Shown here: one piece after another, positions 42,032-49,779 of the stretch
Layout of the letters: each line of letters starts with the position of its first letter
Position numbering within the stretch: the stretch's first letter is position 1
IMG/VR virus record: IMGVR_UViG_3300028569_002417
Location: 124,001-188,000 of that record
DNA length: 64,000 nt
Source: a virus
Strand: one strand, 5' to 3'
The notes under the pieces: model-generated
Databases searched by the model: none
Told to the model about the DNA's origin: nothing
What the model saw: only the letters and a program-made list of their open reading frames with translations
Made by a program: the position numbers and the translations under genes

Positions 42032-42499
42032 ATGTATTTTTACATACAATCAAAACTAGATGATATTGTAAAAGAAATGAAATCTCTTGGTGAGGTTCTC
42101 GTTCCTTTTAACTATCCATTGAAACCGATTAGTAGTTGGGAAGACGACTTGGCAATTTTCAAAATGCGAGAAGTAACCATAGATGGTTATCAAATTTTCA
42201 TTCATTATCAAAAATCAGATTATACAGAATATTTGATTGAAACATTACAAATTCATAATATGAAACATCCATTTTTACCATTTTACATAGTTTCAAAGCT
42301 TGGTAAAAGGTTCTTTGGCAAAGATTATCTTTCGCTTATTGAAATTTACAAAGAACATCGAAAAATTTATATTTGGTCTGTTTGTTCAGATAGAAATGGC
42401 AATAAAGTGCCAATTCCTAATCAAACTGACACTGAAATGTGTGAATTTGAGGGACTTCAGTATCTTTATATGCAACCCAAAAATATAGATTTTTTCTAA
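42032..42499 (+). CDS. Hypothetical protein paired with the amidoligase (155 aa)
   Basis: It starts 12 nt after the amidoligase stop. The protein is rich in aromatics (MYFYIQSKLDDIVKEMKSL, 'YQIFIHYQKSDYTEYLIETL', 'IYKEHRKIYIWSVCSD'). Amidoligase genes are often paired with small partner proteins, but I see no gamma-glutamylcyclotransferase motif here. Function unknown; co-transcription likely. Confidence 0.6.
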   Translation: MYFYIQSKLDDIVKEMKSLGEVLVPFNYPLKPISSWEDDLAIFKMREVTIDGYQIFIHYQKSDYTEYLIETLQIHNMKHPFLPFYIVSKLGKRFFGKDYLSLIEIYKEHRKIYIWSVCSDRNGNKVPIPNQTDTEMCEFEGLQYLYMQPKNIDFF

Positions 42500-42518
42500 T
42501 TCGCATGGTGAATATATA

Positions 42519-42556
42519 CCTCGTAGCGTCACTCTTGGCGCTTTCCTTTAACGAGG
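42519..42556 (+). promoter_or_regulatory. Leader hairpin burying the ribosome-binding site
   Basis: CCTCGT (42519-42524) pairs with ACGAGG (42551-42556), and AGCG (42525-42528) with CGCT (42539-42542). The GAGG at 42553-42556 is the ribosome site of the gene at 42566, so it is closed when the hairpin forms. Confidence 0.5.
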
Positions 42557-42565
42557 TGTCCAAAC

Positions 42566-42865
42566 ATGAAAAAACGAAAAATTCAGGCTCTCATCGTAGA
42601 GCATCTTCTGAAACATGGACAATTGGAAATTCTTCTCCCTGATGGAGTTAAGCTGGAAATAGGCACTACTCAGGAAAATCAGAATGGTAAACTTGTAAGG
42701 AAAGATGATTATTGTTGGGTTATTGCATCAAGAGACGATAGGTCAACAAGTCTAGACGCTTATAACATGGGTCTTAGATTTTCTGATGACGATAAGATAT
42801 TGGTTTTTGAAGATAAATTCATTGATCAGGATGGCGAAAACATTAGAAGACTTGATGTTGTCTAA
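42566..42865 (+). CDS. Hypothetical protein (99 aa)
   Basis: It starts MKKRKIQALIVEHLLKHGQL, then a beta-rich domain with 'LEILLPDGVKLEIG' and 'DDYCWVIASRDDRS'. GAGG is 9 nt upstream, within a hairpin. No known family. Convergent with the minus-strand gene that overlaps its stop by 4 nt. Confidence 0.65.
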   Translation: MKKRKIQALIVEHLLKHGQLEILLPDGVKLEIGTTQENQNGKLVRKDDYCWVIASRDDRSTSLDAYNMGLRFSDDDKILVFEDKFIDQDGENIRRLDVV

Positions 42866-43188
42866 ATGATATTACCATTCATTGACATGAAATTAAATTG
42901 TCCTTGTAAATCCAAAAGAAGCTCCATAGTTCCCTCAACATAGTTGTTGGGAACTAGAGGAGCATTGAATTCAACCCATATAATAAAACCATGAGGATTA
43001 AGGCTAAACCTTGATAAGGTCATCTTTACACCTTTGTTTTTTATTTTTTCTGGGGATATAATATCAAGGCTGCTGGCATTTTCTTGTATTTTTTGTAATA
43101 CATAGGCCATCAGTTTTGAACTGTCCAGAAAGTGTGTCCAGTTGGCAACAAGGATTTTTTCCAATTTGTCAGCATCAAAAATATTCAC
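42862..43188 (-). CDS. Hypothetical protein (108 aa)
   Basis: The sequence MNIFDADKLEKILVANWTHF leads into a helical N-terminal half and a beta-rich C-terminal half ('KMTLSRFSLNPHGFIIWVEF', 'GTMELLLDLQGQFNFMS'). The gene is alone on the minus strand here. No RBS is obvious; GAGTGTG lies upstream. Family unknown. Confidence 0.5.
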   Translation of the reverse strand: MNIFDADKLEKILVANWTHFLDSSKLMAYVLQKIQENASSLDIISPEKIKNKGVKMTLSRFSLNPHGFIIWVEFNAPLVPNNYVEGTMELLLDLQGQFNFMSMNGNII

Positions 43189-43212
43189 ACTCGTGTCTCT
43201 GTGAGGATTAAA

Positions 43213-43467
43213 ATGAAGAAACCTGAAGTATATCTAAGAGAGTTCTGTCTTAAGCTTTCCGACGACAATCTCCGTTCAATTCACGGAAGATTAAGTCAAC
43301 GTCTTGGTGGCGATATGGCAGAAGCTGTTGACTTTTTGAGCGGAACTCGTGAAATTGACAAGTGGCTATCGTCAGCTTCTGACTGCAATGAATTTTATGA
43401 CATGATTGACCTGATTTATTTTGCAGTCAATAAGGAGCACGAAAAGAGGTCTGGAGTTGTTGTTTGA
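43213..43467 (+). CDS. Hypothetical small helical protein (84 aa)
   Basis: The ATG at 43213 has GAGG about 8 nt upstream and excludes a longer frame antisense to the previous gene. Sequence MKKPEVYLREFCLKLSDDNL, all helical and charged. Its TGA overlaps a TTG start of the next gene. Unknown function. Confidence 0.6.
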   Translation: MKKPEVYLREFCLKLSDDNLRSIHGRLSQRLGGDMAEAVDFLSGTREIDKWLSSASDCNEFYDMIDLIYFAVNKEHEKRSGVVV

Positions 43468-43685
43468 TTAAGTACGCATTACATTTAATTCCAATGAGCC
43501 TTGCTGGTATTACCTGCTTGGCTCTTGGATTTTGTTGGGGAAGATCTCACGGTTATCGTGAAGGCGCAGCAGACGCCATCATTATGTTTGATAGCTTTGA
43601 TCGATCAACAAATAGAAACGATGGACAACGATTCAAAGAGAACAAAAAAATCCTTGATATGTTCAATGATAAAATTCCATATTGA
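43464..43685 (+). CDS. Small membrane protein (73 aa, TTG start)
   Basis: TTG at 43464 overlaps the upstream stop (TTGA); an internal ATG at 43494 is an alternative. A single hydrophobic span (LIPMSLAGITCLALGFCWG) is followed by GRSHGYREGAADAI and a charged tail. This small 'TM plus GxxxGYxxG' form is common in T4-like phages. Likely inner-membrane; function unknown. Confidence 0.55.
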   Translation: MIKYALHLIPMSLAGITCLALGFCWGRSHGYREGAADAIIMFDSFDRSTNRNDGQRFKENKKILDMFNDKIPY

Positions 43686-43709
43686 AAACCTTGATTGATT
43701 TGCTATAAT
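43682..43709 (+). promoter_or_regulatory. Sigma70-like promoter for the Ski2-like helicase
   Basis: TTGAAA (43682-43687), 16-nt spacer, TATAAT (43704-43709), 22 nt before the helicase ATG; AAGAGG serves as RBS. Confidence 0.6.
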
Positions 43710-43731
43710 CAAAAAAAATCAAGAGGTCTTC

Positions 43732-45756
43732 ATGCCGCCCATCATCAAAGTATCAGATCAAGATGTTTGCGTAGCCACATCAGAATTTCCATTCGCCAAA
43801 TGGAAATTTGAAAAATTCAATCCTGTCCAAAGCAGGATCATGGACTTCTACAATCAAGACTGCAATACACTTGTCGCAGCAAGGACAAGTGCTGGGAAAA
43901 CCGTAATTGCAGAGCAGTTCCTCTCTCAAGAAATTCGTGAAAGAGGAGGAAAAGGAATGTTCCTTGCCCCTCTCAGAGCTTTAGCCCGTGAAAAGGTAAC
44001 TGATTGGACAAATCCAGAATATCACCTCTCTGACCTAAAAATAAGCATCTGCACAGGTGACTACAGGTTAACCAAAGAAAGAACTCAAGAACTTGATGAT
44101 GCTGATATTATCATCATGACAAGTGAAATGCTTAGTCATCGAAGCAGGTCACACAATTCAGAACAAAGTCAATTTCTTAAGAAAATTGGTACTCTTGTCA
44201 TTGATGAATTCCACACAATTGGAGTTCATAATCGTGGAGATCACCTTGAAGTTGGATTGATGAAATTCACTCAAATCAATCCAACAGCAAGACTTGTTCT
44301 TCTTTCCGCAACAATGCCGAATGTAGAACAACTTGCAGAATGGGTTAGTTATAGCCTTAATCAAAAGCAAACATTTGTTCTAAGGTCAGAATATAGACCT
44401 GTTCCTCTTACAATCCATTATGAAACATATGATGACAGTATAAGAAGATATGATCTTTTAGAACAAGAAAAAATCAATAAGGCAATGGATATTGTTGAAT
44501 GGTATAAAGATGATAAGTTTATCGTCTTTACTCATACCAAAAGAACTGGCGAAATGATGAAGAAAGAACTTCAATCAGCAGGGATTGATTGCCAATTTCA
44601 TAGCTCTGACCTTGAATCAGCAGAAAGAGCAAAGGTAGAAGATAAGTTCCGTAACGATCCAAAATTCAAAGTAGTTGTTGCAACAAGTACTTTGGCGGCA
44701 GGTCTTAATATGCCTGCTAGAAGAGTAATTATTTTAGGTGTCAATCGTGGTGTTGACGAAGTAGAATCTCATGAAATTATTCAGATGTGTGGGAGATCAG
44801 GAAGATATGGCATTGATCCTATGGGAGATGCTTACATTCTTGTCCCAGAAAGCCAAGTAAATTTATATAAGCAAAAATTCAATAAGCCTAACAGGATTGA
44901 GTCTCAGCTTCTTGAAAAATCTGGGAATAATCATAAAACATTAGCATTTCATTTAGTTAGTGAAATTTATTTTGGTGGGATCGAAACAACAGATGATGTT
45001 CGCAAGTGGTTTAAGAGATCATTGGCTTATTTTCAGAACAAGGTATTTGATGATAGTGTTGTTGATTCTACTCTTGAGTTATTGAGGAAGTGTGGGGCTA
45101 TTGGTTTAGATGATGATAAGTGGAATGCCAGAACAATTGGCAAAGTTTCCAGTATGTTTTACATGAGTCCTTTTGATGTAAGCGATTTGTATTTTAACTT
45201 TAAGTCTTTGTTTGATTCTGGAAAAGAGAATGATGATCACATTCTTTCTTTGGCATTAGGCAATATTGACAGTCAAAGGTGTAATATTGTCAATAAGGCA
45301 GAGAAAGATGAAATGAGTTTGTATGCGAATCAGGCTAGATTGAAGTTTACTGGTAAGTTTTTGGCTGATGGAGCTATTAAGGCTGGATACTGTTATTATT
45401 CACTTTTGAATGGTACTAATTCACAAGCTTTGGCTAGTTTTCAAAGAAATTTACAGTTTGATTTCAATAGATTATCTCAGATTTTGATGGCTTTGGATAG
45501 CATAGGAGGTTCTTGGAATCGTTCTGGTTGGTTAAAAACTCTTGAGGGAAGAATCGCTTATGGTGTTCCTGTACACTTGATTGATTTGTGTCGAATTCCT
45601 AATGTTGGAAAAGTTAGAGCAAATAAGCTTTATGATGCAGGAATAAAAAGCATGAAACAGTTTCAATCTTGTGAAATTGGAAAACTTAAATCTCTTTTGA
45701 ATATGAAAGAAGATGCAGTTAAAAAAATGTTAGAAAAATCCTCTGATTTGAAGTAA
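43732..45756 (+). CDS. Ski2/Hel308-like superfamily 2 helicase
   Basis: A 674-residue helicase. Q-motif-like 'FEKFNPVQSRIMDF', Walker A 'AARTSAGKT' (49-57), motif Ia 'LAPLRALAREK', Walker B 'VIDEFHTIG' (DEFH 158-161), motif III 'LLSATMPN', motif IV-V 'VVVATSTLAAGLNMPARRVI', motif VI 'QMCGRSGRYG'. The C-terminal 'LIDLCRIPNVGKVRANKLYD' is a helix-hairpin-helix as in Hel308. Such enzymes (Ski2, Hel308, HelQ) unwind forked DNA or RNA in archaea and eukaryotes and are uncommon in phages. Confidence 0.85.
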   Translation: MPPIIKVSDQDVCVATSEFPFAKWKFEKFNPVQSRIMDFYNQDCNTLVAARTSAGKTVIAEQFLSQEIRERGGKGMFLAPLRALAREKVTDWTNPEYHLSDLKISICTGDYRLTKERTQELDDADIIIMTSEMLSHRSRSHNSEQSQFLKKIGTLVIDEFHTIGVHNRGDHLEVGLMKFTQINPTARLVLLSATMPNVEQLAEWVSYSLNQKQTFVLRSEYRPVPLTIHYETYDDSIRRYDLLEQEKINKAMDIVEWYKDDKFIVFTHTKRTGEMMKKELQSAGIDCQFHSSDLESAERAKVEDKFRNDPKFKVVVATSTLAAGLNMPARRVIILGVNRGVDEVESHEIIQMCGRSGRYGIDPMGDAYILVPESQVNLYKQKFNKPNRIESQLLEKSGNNHKTLAFHLVSEIYFGGIETTDDVRKWFKRSLAYFQNKVFDDSVVDSTLELLRKCGAIGLDDDKWNARTIGKVSSMFYMSPFDVSDLYFNFKSLFDSGKENDDHILSLALGNIDSQRCNIVNKAEKDEMSLYANQARLKFTGKFLADGAIKAGYCYYSLLNGTNSQALASFQRNLQFDFNRLSQILMALDSIGGSWNRSGWLKTLEGRIAYGVPVHLIDLCRIPNVGKVRANKLYDAGIKSMKQFQSCEIGKLKSLLNMKEDAVKKMLEKSSDLK

Positions 45757-45763
45757 ATAAATT

Positions 45764-46768
45764 ATGAAAGAATATAAGATTAAGCTTCCAAGAAATTGTT
45801 GTAGAGGAAGTAAAATTTTGGAAAACAATCCTGTATTAAAATTGCAGAATGATCTTTTCGCTAAATTAAATAAAAATAAAGATTCAATAGAAAATAAAGA
45901 TTCAATAGAAAATAAAGATTCAATAGAAAATAAAGATTCAATAGAAAATAAAGATTCAATAGAAAATAATAGTAAGGTTCAAATTCTTACATCGTCTGGA
46001 CCAAGATATCCAATTGCTTGCTATACTGATGCGATACCTCCATTGCCGCCGGGTCAGTGTCAATATCAAAATACTTGCGATCAAGCTGTACCATATTTTT
46101 GTATTCAAAGTTGTTGTCAAAAATTCAAAACTAGAATTTATTATGACTGGCGTGGAACAGGTAGGCGAGATGTAGATACTGCGACTAAGGCATATTACGC
46201 ATTCCGTATAGAGGATGACGGTGGAGCAGATTATTTTCCAGAAGTAGTGGGTTATTCTTGTGGGGCAACGCCAAACAACGAGGGTCAGGCTCAATATTTG
46301 CAATGGTATGGAGACAATACAGGTACTGATGGTTATGAAATTGTTGATATTTATCAAAGTAAAGTTTACAGAGATGGTTTTTCTTGTAGATACAATCAAG
46401 GCTTGGGTGGTCATGTCTCTGTCGAATTGCATGCAGGGTTTTATCCTAGAGGAGTGTCATCAGGAACAATCAAATTAATAATTTACGCTAATGTTCCTGA
46501 AGATTATGGGAATGTTAGTGATATCGATACAACACCGCCGGGTGCAAGAAAAAAAACTTTTAATGATTTTTATATTAATTCTACATCTAGATGTTATGTA
46601 GAATCCCCTGTTTATGAGGGATTGCAAAATAACGGAAGCTATTTTACTTTATCAATTCCAACTAATATTTTTGGTGATAGGAGGGGTAAATTGATGGTGT
46701 ATAGAAATTTCGGAACTTTTGGCCCAAGTAGTCCTTATCCTTATGATTATGGACCTTGGCTTGTTTGA
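45764..46768 (+). CDS. Putative virion protein with KDSIEN repeat (334 aa)
   Basis: An N-terminal Lys-rich region (MKEYKIKLPRNCCRGSK) leads to five exact copies of KDSIEN, then a beta-rich domain with many Tyr, Gly and Cys (YPIACYTDAIPPLPPGQC, 'CQYQNTCDQAVPYFCIQSCC'). The Cys-rich linker plus beta-rich end suggests a disulfide-stabilised or metal-bound surface protein. It follows the helicase by 8 nt but ends in its own terminator. No family recognised. Confidence 0.6.
   Translation: MKEYKIKLPRNCCRGSKILENNPVLKLQNDLFAKLNKNKDSIENKDSIENKDSIENKDSIENKDSIENNSKVQILTSSGPRYPIACYTDAIPPLPPGQCQYQNTCDQAVPYFCIQSCCQKFKTRIYYDWRGTGRRDVDTATKAYYAFRIEDDGGADYFPEVVGYSCGATPNNEGQAQYLQWYGDNTGTDGYEIVDIYQSKVYRDGFSCRYNQGLGGHVSVELHAGFYPRGVSSGTIKLIIYANVPEDYGNVSDIDTTPPGARKKTFNDFYINSTSRCYVESPVYEGLQNNGSYFTLSIPTNIFGDRRGKLMVYRNFGTFGPSSPYPYDYGPWLV
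45878..45967 (+). repeat. Five exact tandem copies of an 18-nt unit
   Basis: AAAGATTCAATAGAAAAT is repeated five times without change, in frame, encoding KDSIEN. Identity at synonymous positions points to recent slippage expansion. Confidence 0.95.
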
Positions 46769-46772
46769 ATAC

Positions 46773-46798
46773 CACGACCTTAAAAATCGGTGTTTTTT
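46773..46798 (+). terminator. Intrinsic terminator
   Basis: CACGA (46773-46777) pairs with TCGGTG (46787-46792, one bulged G) and six T residues follow, just after the stop of the preceding gene. The remaining gap to 46880 shows nothing I can name. Confidence 0.55.
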
Positions 46799-46880
46799 GA
46801 CAAGTTAATTTATGAAAAACAATAAGCATGATCAATATTGATAGATGAAACTAATTGCATGTAAATAGCAAACAATTATT

Positions 46881-47144
46881 TCACTTTTCGCCGAAGAAAT
46901 CTTTTGGGTATTCTATTTTTACGACACCAGAACCTTCTACTTTATTTCCTTTTTCGTCTTCGACCCACCAGCGAACTTGTTGGACTGGAATATTTAGTTC
47001 ATCCATATGACATTTGTCACGAGGAAAAACAGGAAGGTGATATTCTTTTCCTTCTACTAGAACTGCAATTTTGCATTCTTTTTTTTCATTATTGTATAGA
47101 AGGCAGTTGCCACAGATTTTTTCTATTTCTTTTTTCTTAGTCAT
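46881..47144 (-). CDS. Small CxxC protein (87 aa)
   Basis: MTKKKEIEKICGNCLLYNNE contains CxxC (Cys11, Cys14), with further Cys at about 24 and 45 ('KKECKIAV', 'RDKCHMDEL'), giving four potential zinc or iron ligands. AGGAG lies 8 nt upstream within the shared palindrome. Function unknown; divergent from the dNMP kinase gene. Confidence 0.65.
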   Translation of the reverse strand: MTKKKEIEKICGNCLLYNNEKKECKIAVLVEGKEYHLPVFPRDKCHMDELNIPVQQVRWWVEDEKGNKVEGSGVVKIEYPKDFFGEK

Positions 47145-47152
47145 GGTCTAGA

Positions 47153-47174
47153 CTCCTATAATCTATTATAGGAG
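47153..47174. promoter_or_regulatory. Perfect inverted repeat between divergent genes
   Basis: CTCCTATAAT (47153-47162) and ATTATAGGAG (47165-47174) are exact reverse complements around a CT centre. Both strands carry TATAAT-like cores and an AGGAG that serves as ribosome site for each divergent gene. Confidence 0.6.
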
Positions 47175-47183
47175 TAAGGATTT

Positions 47184-47828
47184 ATGAAGGTAATTGCAGC
47201 ACTCTCGCAAATGGCTCATGGAAAAGATGTTTTCTGTGATTATCTTTGCGAATGTCTTAATGATATTTCTTCTAAAAAAGAATGGACAAGAAGCGCATTT
47301 GCGAATGCAGTTAAAGATACTTTCTGCAACGCTTTTAATGTAGATCGTAATTTTATTGAGAATTGGAAAAGAAATTCTGAGGCTCCTGATGGATTTCTCA
47401 TGCCTATTCGTCAGTGTCTTCAGTTTATTGGAGATGGATATCGCAAAATCCGTGAAAATATTTGGATTGAAATTGCACTTAAAGATAATGGCAAAAACAT
47501 TATCATAAGCGATGGAAGATATTTCAATGAAGCAGAAGCAGTCAGAGAAAAGAATGGATTGATGTTTTTAATTTACAGACCCGGATTTATCAATGATGAT
47601 CCTAATCCAAGTGAATCACAAGTAAAACCATTGCTTCAATGGGCTTCTGGAAATTTGAAAGAAGGTCCTGTTGATTATTCAAGCAACATAATGAGATATG
47701 GAATAACTGTCCCACATGAATTGAGATATTTTGATTATTTCATCAAGAATGATGGAAGCATTGAGGATTTGCACAAGAAGATAAGGGAAGATGTTGTTCC
47801 TTTTGTGCTGAAAAAAATTAAAGGATGA
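47184..47828 (+). CDS. Deoxynucleoside monophosphate kinase (T4 gp1-like)
   Basis: A 214-residue P-loop kinase. 'VIAALSQMAHGKDVFCDYL' provides the nucleotide-binding GK-D (a relaxed GxxxxGK), 'WTRSAFANAVKDTFCNAF' the lid/substrate helix, and 'IIISDGRYFNEAEAVRE' the catalytic Asp-Gly-Arg region as in T4 dNMP kinase ('v.D.R...E'). It phosphorylates dTMP, dGMP and similar substrates, downstream of ThyX and dCMP deaminase. AGGAG at 10 nt; ATGA overlap with the SET gene. Confidence 0.8.
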   Translation: MKVIAALSQMAHGKDVFCDYLCECLNDISSKKEWTRSAFANAVKDTFCNAFNVDRNFIENWKRNSEAPDGFLMPIRQCLQFIGDGYRKIRENIWIEIALKDNGKNIIISDGRYFNEAEAVREKNGLMFLIYRPGFINDDPNPSESQVKPLLQWASGNLKEGPVDYSSNIMRYGITVPHELRYFDYFIKNDGSIEDLHKKIREDVVPFVLKKIKG

Positions 47829-48313
47829 TTATTTTTGAAGAAAAAGATGATAGGTTTTATATTGCAGAATCCAAGATAAAGGGTGCTGGTAGGGGAGTTT
47901 TTGCTTCTAGGAATATTAAAAAAGACGAATTTATTTTTATAAGTGGAGTATTAGTTGAAATAGGAAGCGAGTCTGATTCGACTACTTGTTTTATGAATAA
48001 CTATAAATTTGCTGCTGATCCAAAGTGGAATGGAAATTCTGTTGATATAGGCAAGTATGTGATATGTCCTTTGGGTTATGCTGCTTTGGTTAATCATAGT
48101 AATAGTCGTGAGGAGCAGAATGTTGAGATTAGGTATTTGGGTGAGAATTCTAAAAAGAATCATCATGGCAAGGCTGTTTATTGGTTCTTGAGGGATGTTG
48201 AAAAGGACGAGGAGATACTTGGAAACTATGGACCTATATGGTCAGGTTTCAAGAAGAAGATAAGATGTTATCGTCCTTTTTTCAGGATTGTGGGCAAGAA
48301 TGGTTCCTTGTGA
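47825..48313 (+). CDS. SET-domain protein (putative lysine methyltransferase)
   Basis: A 162-residue minimal SET domain: 'KIKGAGRGVFASRNIKKDEF' (GxG region 20-24), 'GYAALVNHSNSREEQNVEIR' (NHS at 90-92, SAM-binding RFxNHxxxxN-like), and 'RDVEKDEEILGNYGPIW' (the catalytic E-x-x-x-NYG). No pre-SET or Cys-rich post-SET follows. SET enzymes methylate Lys side chains, in eukaryotes usually histones, in bacteria and viruses other proteins. Coupled to the dNMP kinase by ATGA. Confidence 0.8.
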   Translation: MIIFEEKDDRFYIAESKIKGAGRGVFASRNIKKDEFIFISGVLVEIGSESDSTTCFMNNYKFAADPKWNGNSVDIGKYVICPLGYAALVNHSNSREEQNVEIRYLGENSKKNHHGKAVYWFLRDVEKDEEILGNYGPIWSGFKKKIRCYRPFFRIVGKNGSL

Positions 48314-48551
48314 ACTTTTGAACAGTTTCGTAGCCATTTTTGCCTTCGATTATTGTTCCCATTTCGGGATGTGCTCCTTGAAGCCAGCGTATTCCGCTTT
48401 CTCGAATTGAGCATTTGTATGTGACTATTTCGTCGAGGATTTTTATCGATGAAGATTTTTGATTCTTTGTTTCAGTTTGCCCATACCCACTTCCGTCAAA
48501 ACCATAAATCCTAATCCTCTCTGCTGGCAATACTGGTTGCATGCTGTCCAT
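48282..48551 (-). CDS. Possible hypothetical protein (89 aa), start uncertain
   Basis: The frame occupies the gap between convergent genes and looks protein-like in its C-terminal half (ILDEIVTYKCSIRESGIRW, then LQGAHPEMGTIIEGKNGYET). The only upstream ATG overlaps the nuclease gene by about 110 nt in another frame, and no better start is visible. Without it, 48314-48442 holds nothing. Confidence 0.3.
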   Translation of the reverse strand: MDSMQPVLPAERIRIYGFDGSGYGQTETKNQKSSSIKILDEIVTYKCSIRESGIRWLQGAHPEMGTIIEGKNGYETVQKFTRNHSCPQS

Positions 48552-49114
48552 TTCGCATTATTCCTTGGCAATGTTGTTTGGTTTGCCGGTTTGATTTCCC
48601 AAATTTCAATTCTTCCGTCATCGAACATAACTTTTAGATCAGGGTTATATTCATGAATATTCCCTTCAAATGTATATTGGACTTTAAGTGGTTCCACTTC
48701 ATATCCAATAACTTCTGGCATTGCTTCCAAGCATTCGTAGACATCGCATTCCATCCCTGATCGATAATGCATTTCCTTGCCGCCGTTCTTGTTGGACATC
48801 ATGTATCCTTCTCTGAACTTCGGCTTGCGTTGTTTAAGTTTACCAGTTTTTGCGGACTGGTCTTTCCATATAATAGCCTTCATCTGTCCGTTTTTCGGTA
48901 TATTTTTTTCATGCGGGTGTTTCGCTCTGTAATGAGTTCGTACACAACGAACGGGACAACCACAACGAGCAAGAGGACATAAAATGTATTCTCTGCCTTC
49001 TTCATGAGATTCAATGATATGTGTTTTATAGTCTTCAAAATTTTCATGAACAACTCCACACACAAAGCATGTGTATTTTCTTAGGCCATTATCTTTCGGG
49101 AATGGTAGCGTCAT
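48443..49114 (-). CDS. Zinc-finger PD-(D/E)XK nuclease (TnsA/gp4-like)
   Basis: The ATG at 49114 overlaps the upstream stop (ATGA). Of 223 residues, the first ~70 hold two zinc-finger-like units: 'TCFVCGVVHENFEDYKTHII' (Cys16, Cys19, His32, His37) and 'CPLARCGCPVRCVRTHYRAK' with a following His. The C-terminal part is a nuclease core: 'YRSGMECDVYECLEAMPEV', 'HEYNPDLKVMFDDGRIEIWE' and 'EIKPANQT', the D...E-x-K set of TnsA-like and T4 gp4 head-completion nucleases. It may trim DNA ends at head completion or act in recombination. Confidence 0.7.
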   Translation of the reverse strand: MTLPFPKDNGLRKYTCFVCGVVHENFEDYKTHIIESHEEGREYILCPLARCGCPVRCVRTHYRAKHPHEKNIPKNGQMKAIIWKDQSAKTGKLKQRKPKFREGYMMSNKNGGKEMHYRSGMECDVYECLEAMPEVIGYEVEPLKVQYTFEGNIHEYNPDLKVMFDDGRIEIWEIKPANQTTLPRNNAKWTACNQYCQQRGLGFMVLTEVGMGKLKQRIKNLHR

Positions 49115-49779
49115 AATAATTTCTTTCTTCCTTCTTTCCATCTTTCAAAATCATGTGGATAATCGAAGTCTTCAGTCCAATCGTCGATATGTGCTACATT
49201 TGGATGATATTTTACTTCTTCTATATCAGTGCATCCTGCCAAGTCAATGATTTCTTTATTTGTGAGCTTGGCCATGAGGTGATAATTCGACAGTCTCATG
49301 ATCTTTTTTTCAATAATTTCATCGATATAATTTGATATTATTTTATTCATATCTTTTTTGAAAGACAGGGCGAATGTTTCTTTATATTCGCATCCTGTGA
49401 AGCTTGATGGTGACAATCTGGCAACCCATCTCCAATCTAGTTCGTGATTAAAAATAAGATCAATTGCATTATCGGTGTAGTAGGCATCACCAGCCATGAG
49501 AACAGTTTCGCTGTCATTTGACCAAAGGAATTCTGAAGATTTGAAAATTGAACAATCTTCCCAATTTGGGTCTTGATGTGGTATTAGTAAATTGCATCCT
49601 TCAATTTTATATTTTTCATCAGATCCTACGATGTGAATGTCGTTGGTGTATTTTTTAACTTGTCGAACAATTCTTTCGATTAAAATTTCGCCTTCTATTT
49701 CAATGAAATGTTTTTTAACACAGAGATAATTATCCCATCTCTTTCCGTCTCCTCCAGCTTGTATTATGATTCTTTTCAT
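49111..49779 (-). CDS. Nucleotidyltransferase (sugar-nucleotide pyrophosphorylase-like)
   Basis: A 222-residue protein. 'RIIIQAGGDGKRWDNYLCVK' with 'KHFIEIEGEILIERIVRQV' is the NTP-transferase/MobA-like signature (xxAGGxGxR...K), and 'VLMAGDAYYTDNAID' is the metal-binding Asp strand ('...GD..y'). It probably activates a sugar-1-phosphate or related compound, supplying the glycosyltransferases. It is coupled to neighbours on both sides by 4-nt overlaps. Confidence 0.8.
   Translation of the reverse strand: MKRIIIQAGGDGKRWDNYLCVKKHFIEIEGEILIERIVRQVKKYTNDIHIVGSDEKYKIEGCNLLIPHQDPNWEDCSIFKSSEFLWSNDSETVLMAGDAYYTDNAIDLIFNHELDWRWVARLSPSSFTGCEYKETFALSFKKDMNKIISNYIDEIIEKKIMRLSNYHLMAKLTNKEIIDLAGCTDIEEVKYHPNVAHIDDWTEDFDYPHDFERWKEGRKKLL

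Noticed and set aside
43464-43493. Choice of ATG at 43494 as the only start
   Set aside because: The TTG at 43464 overlaps the upstream stop in the style used throughout the window, so it was kept as the primary start with the ATG as alternative.
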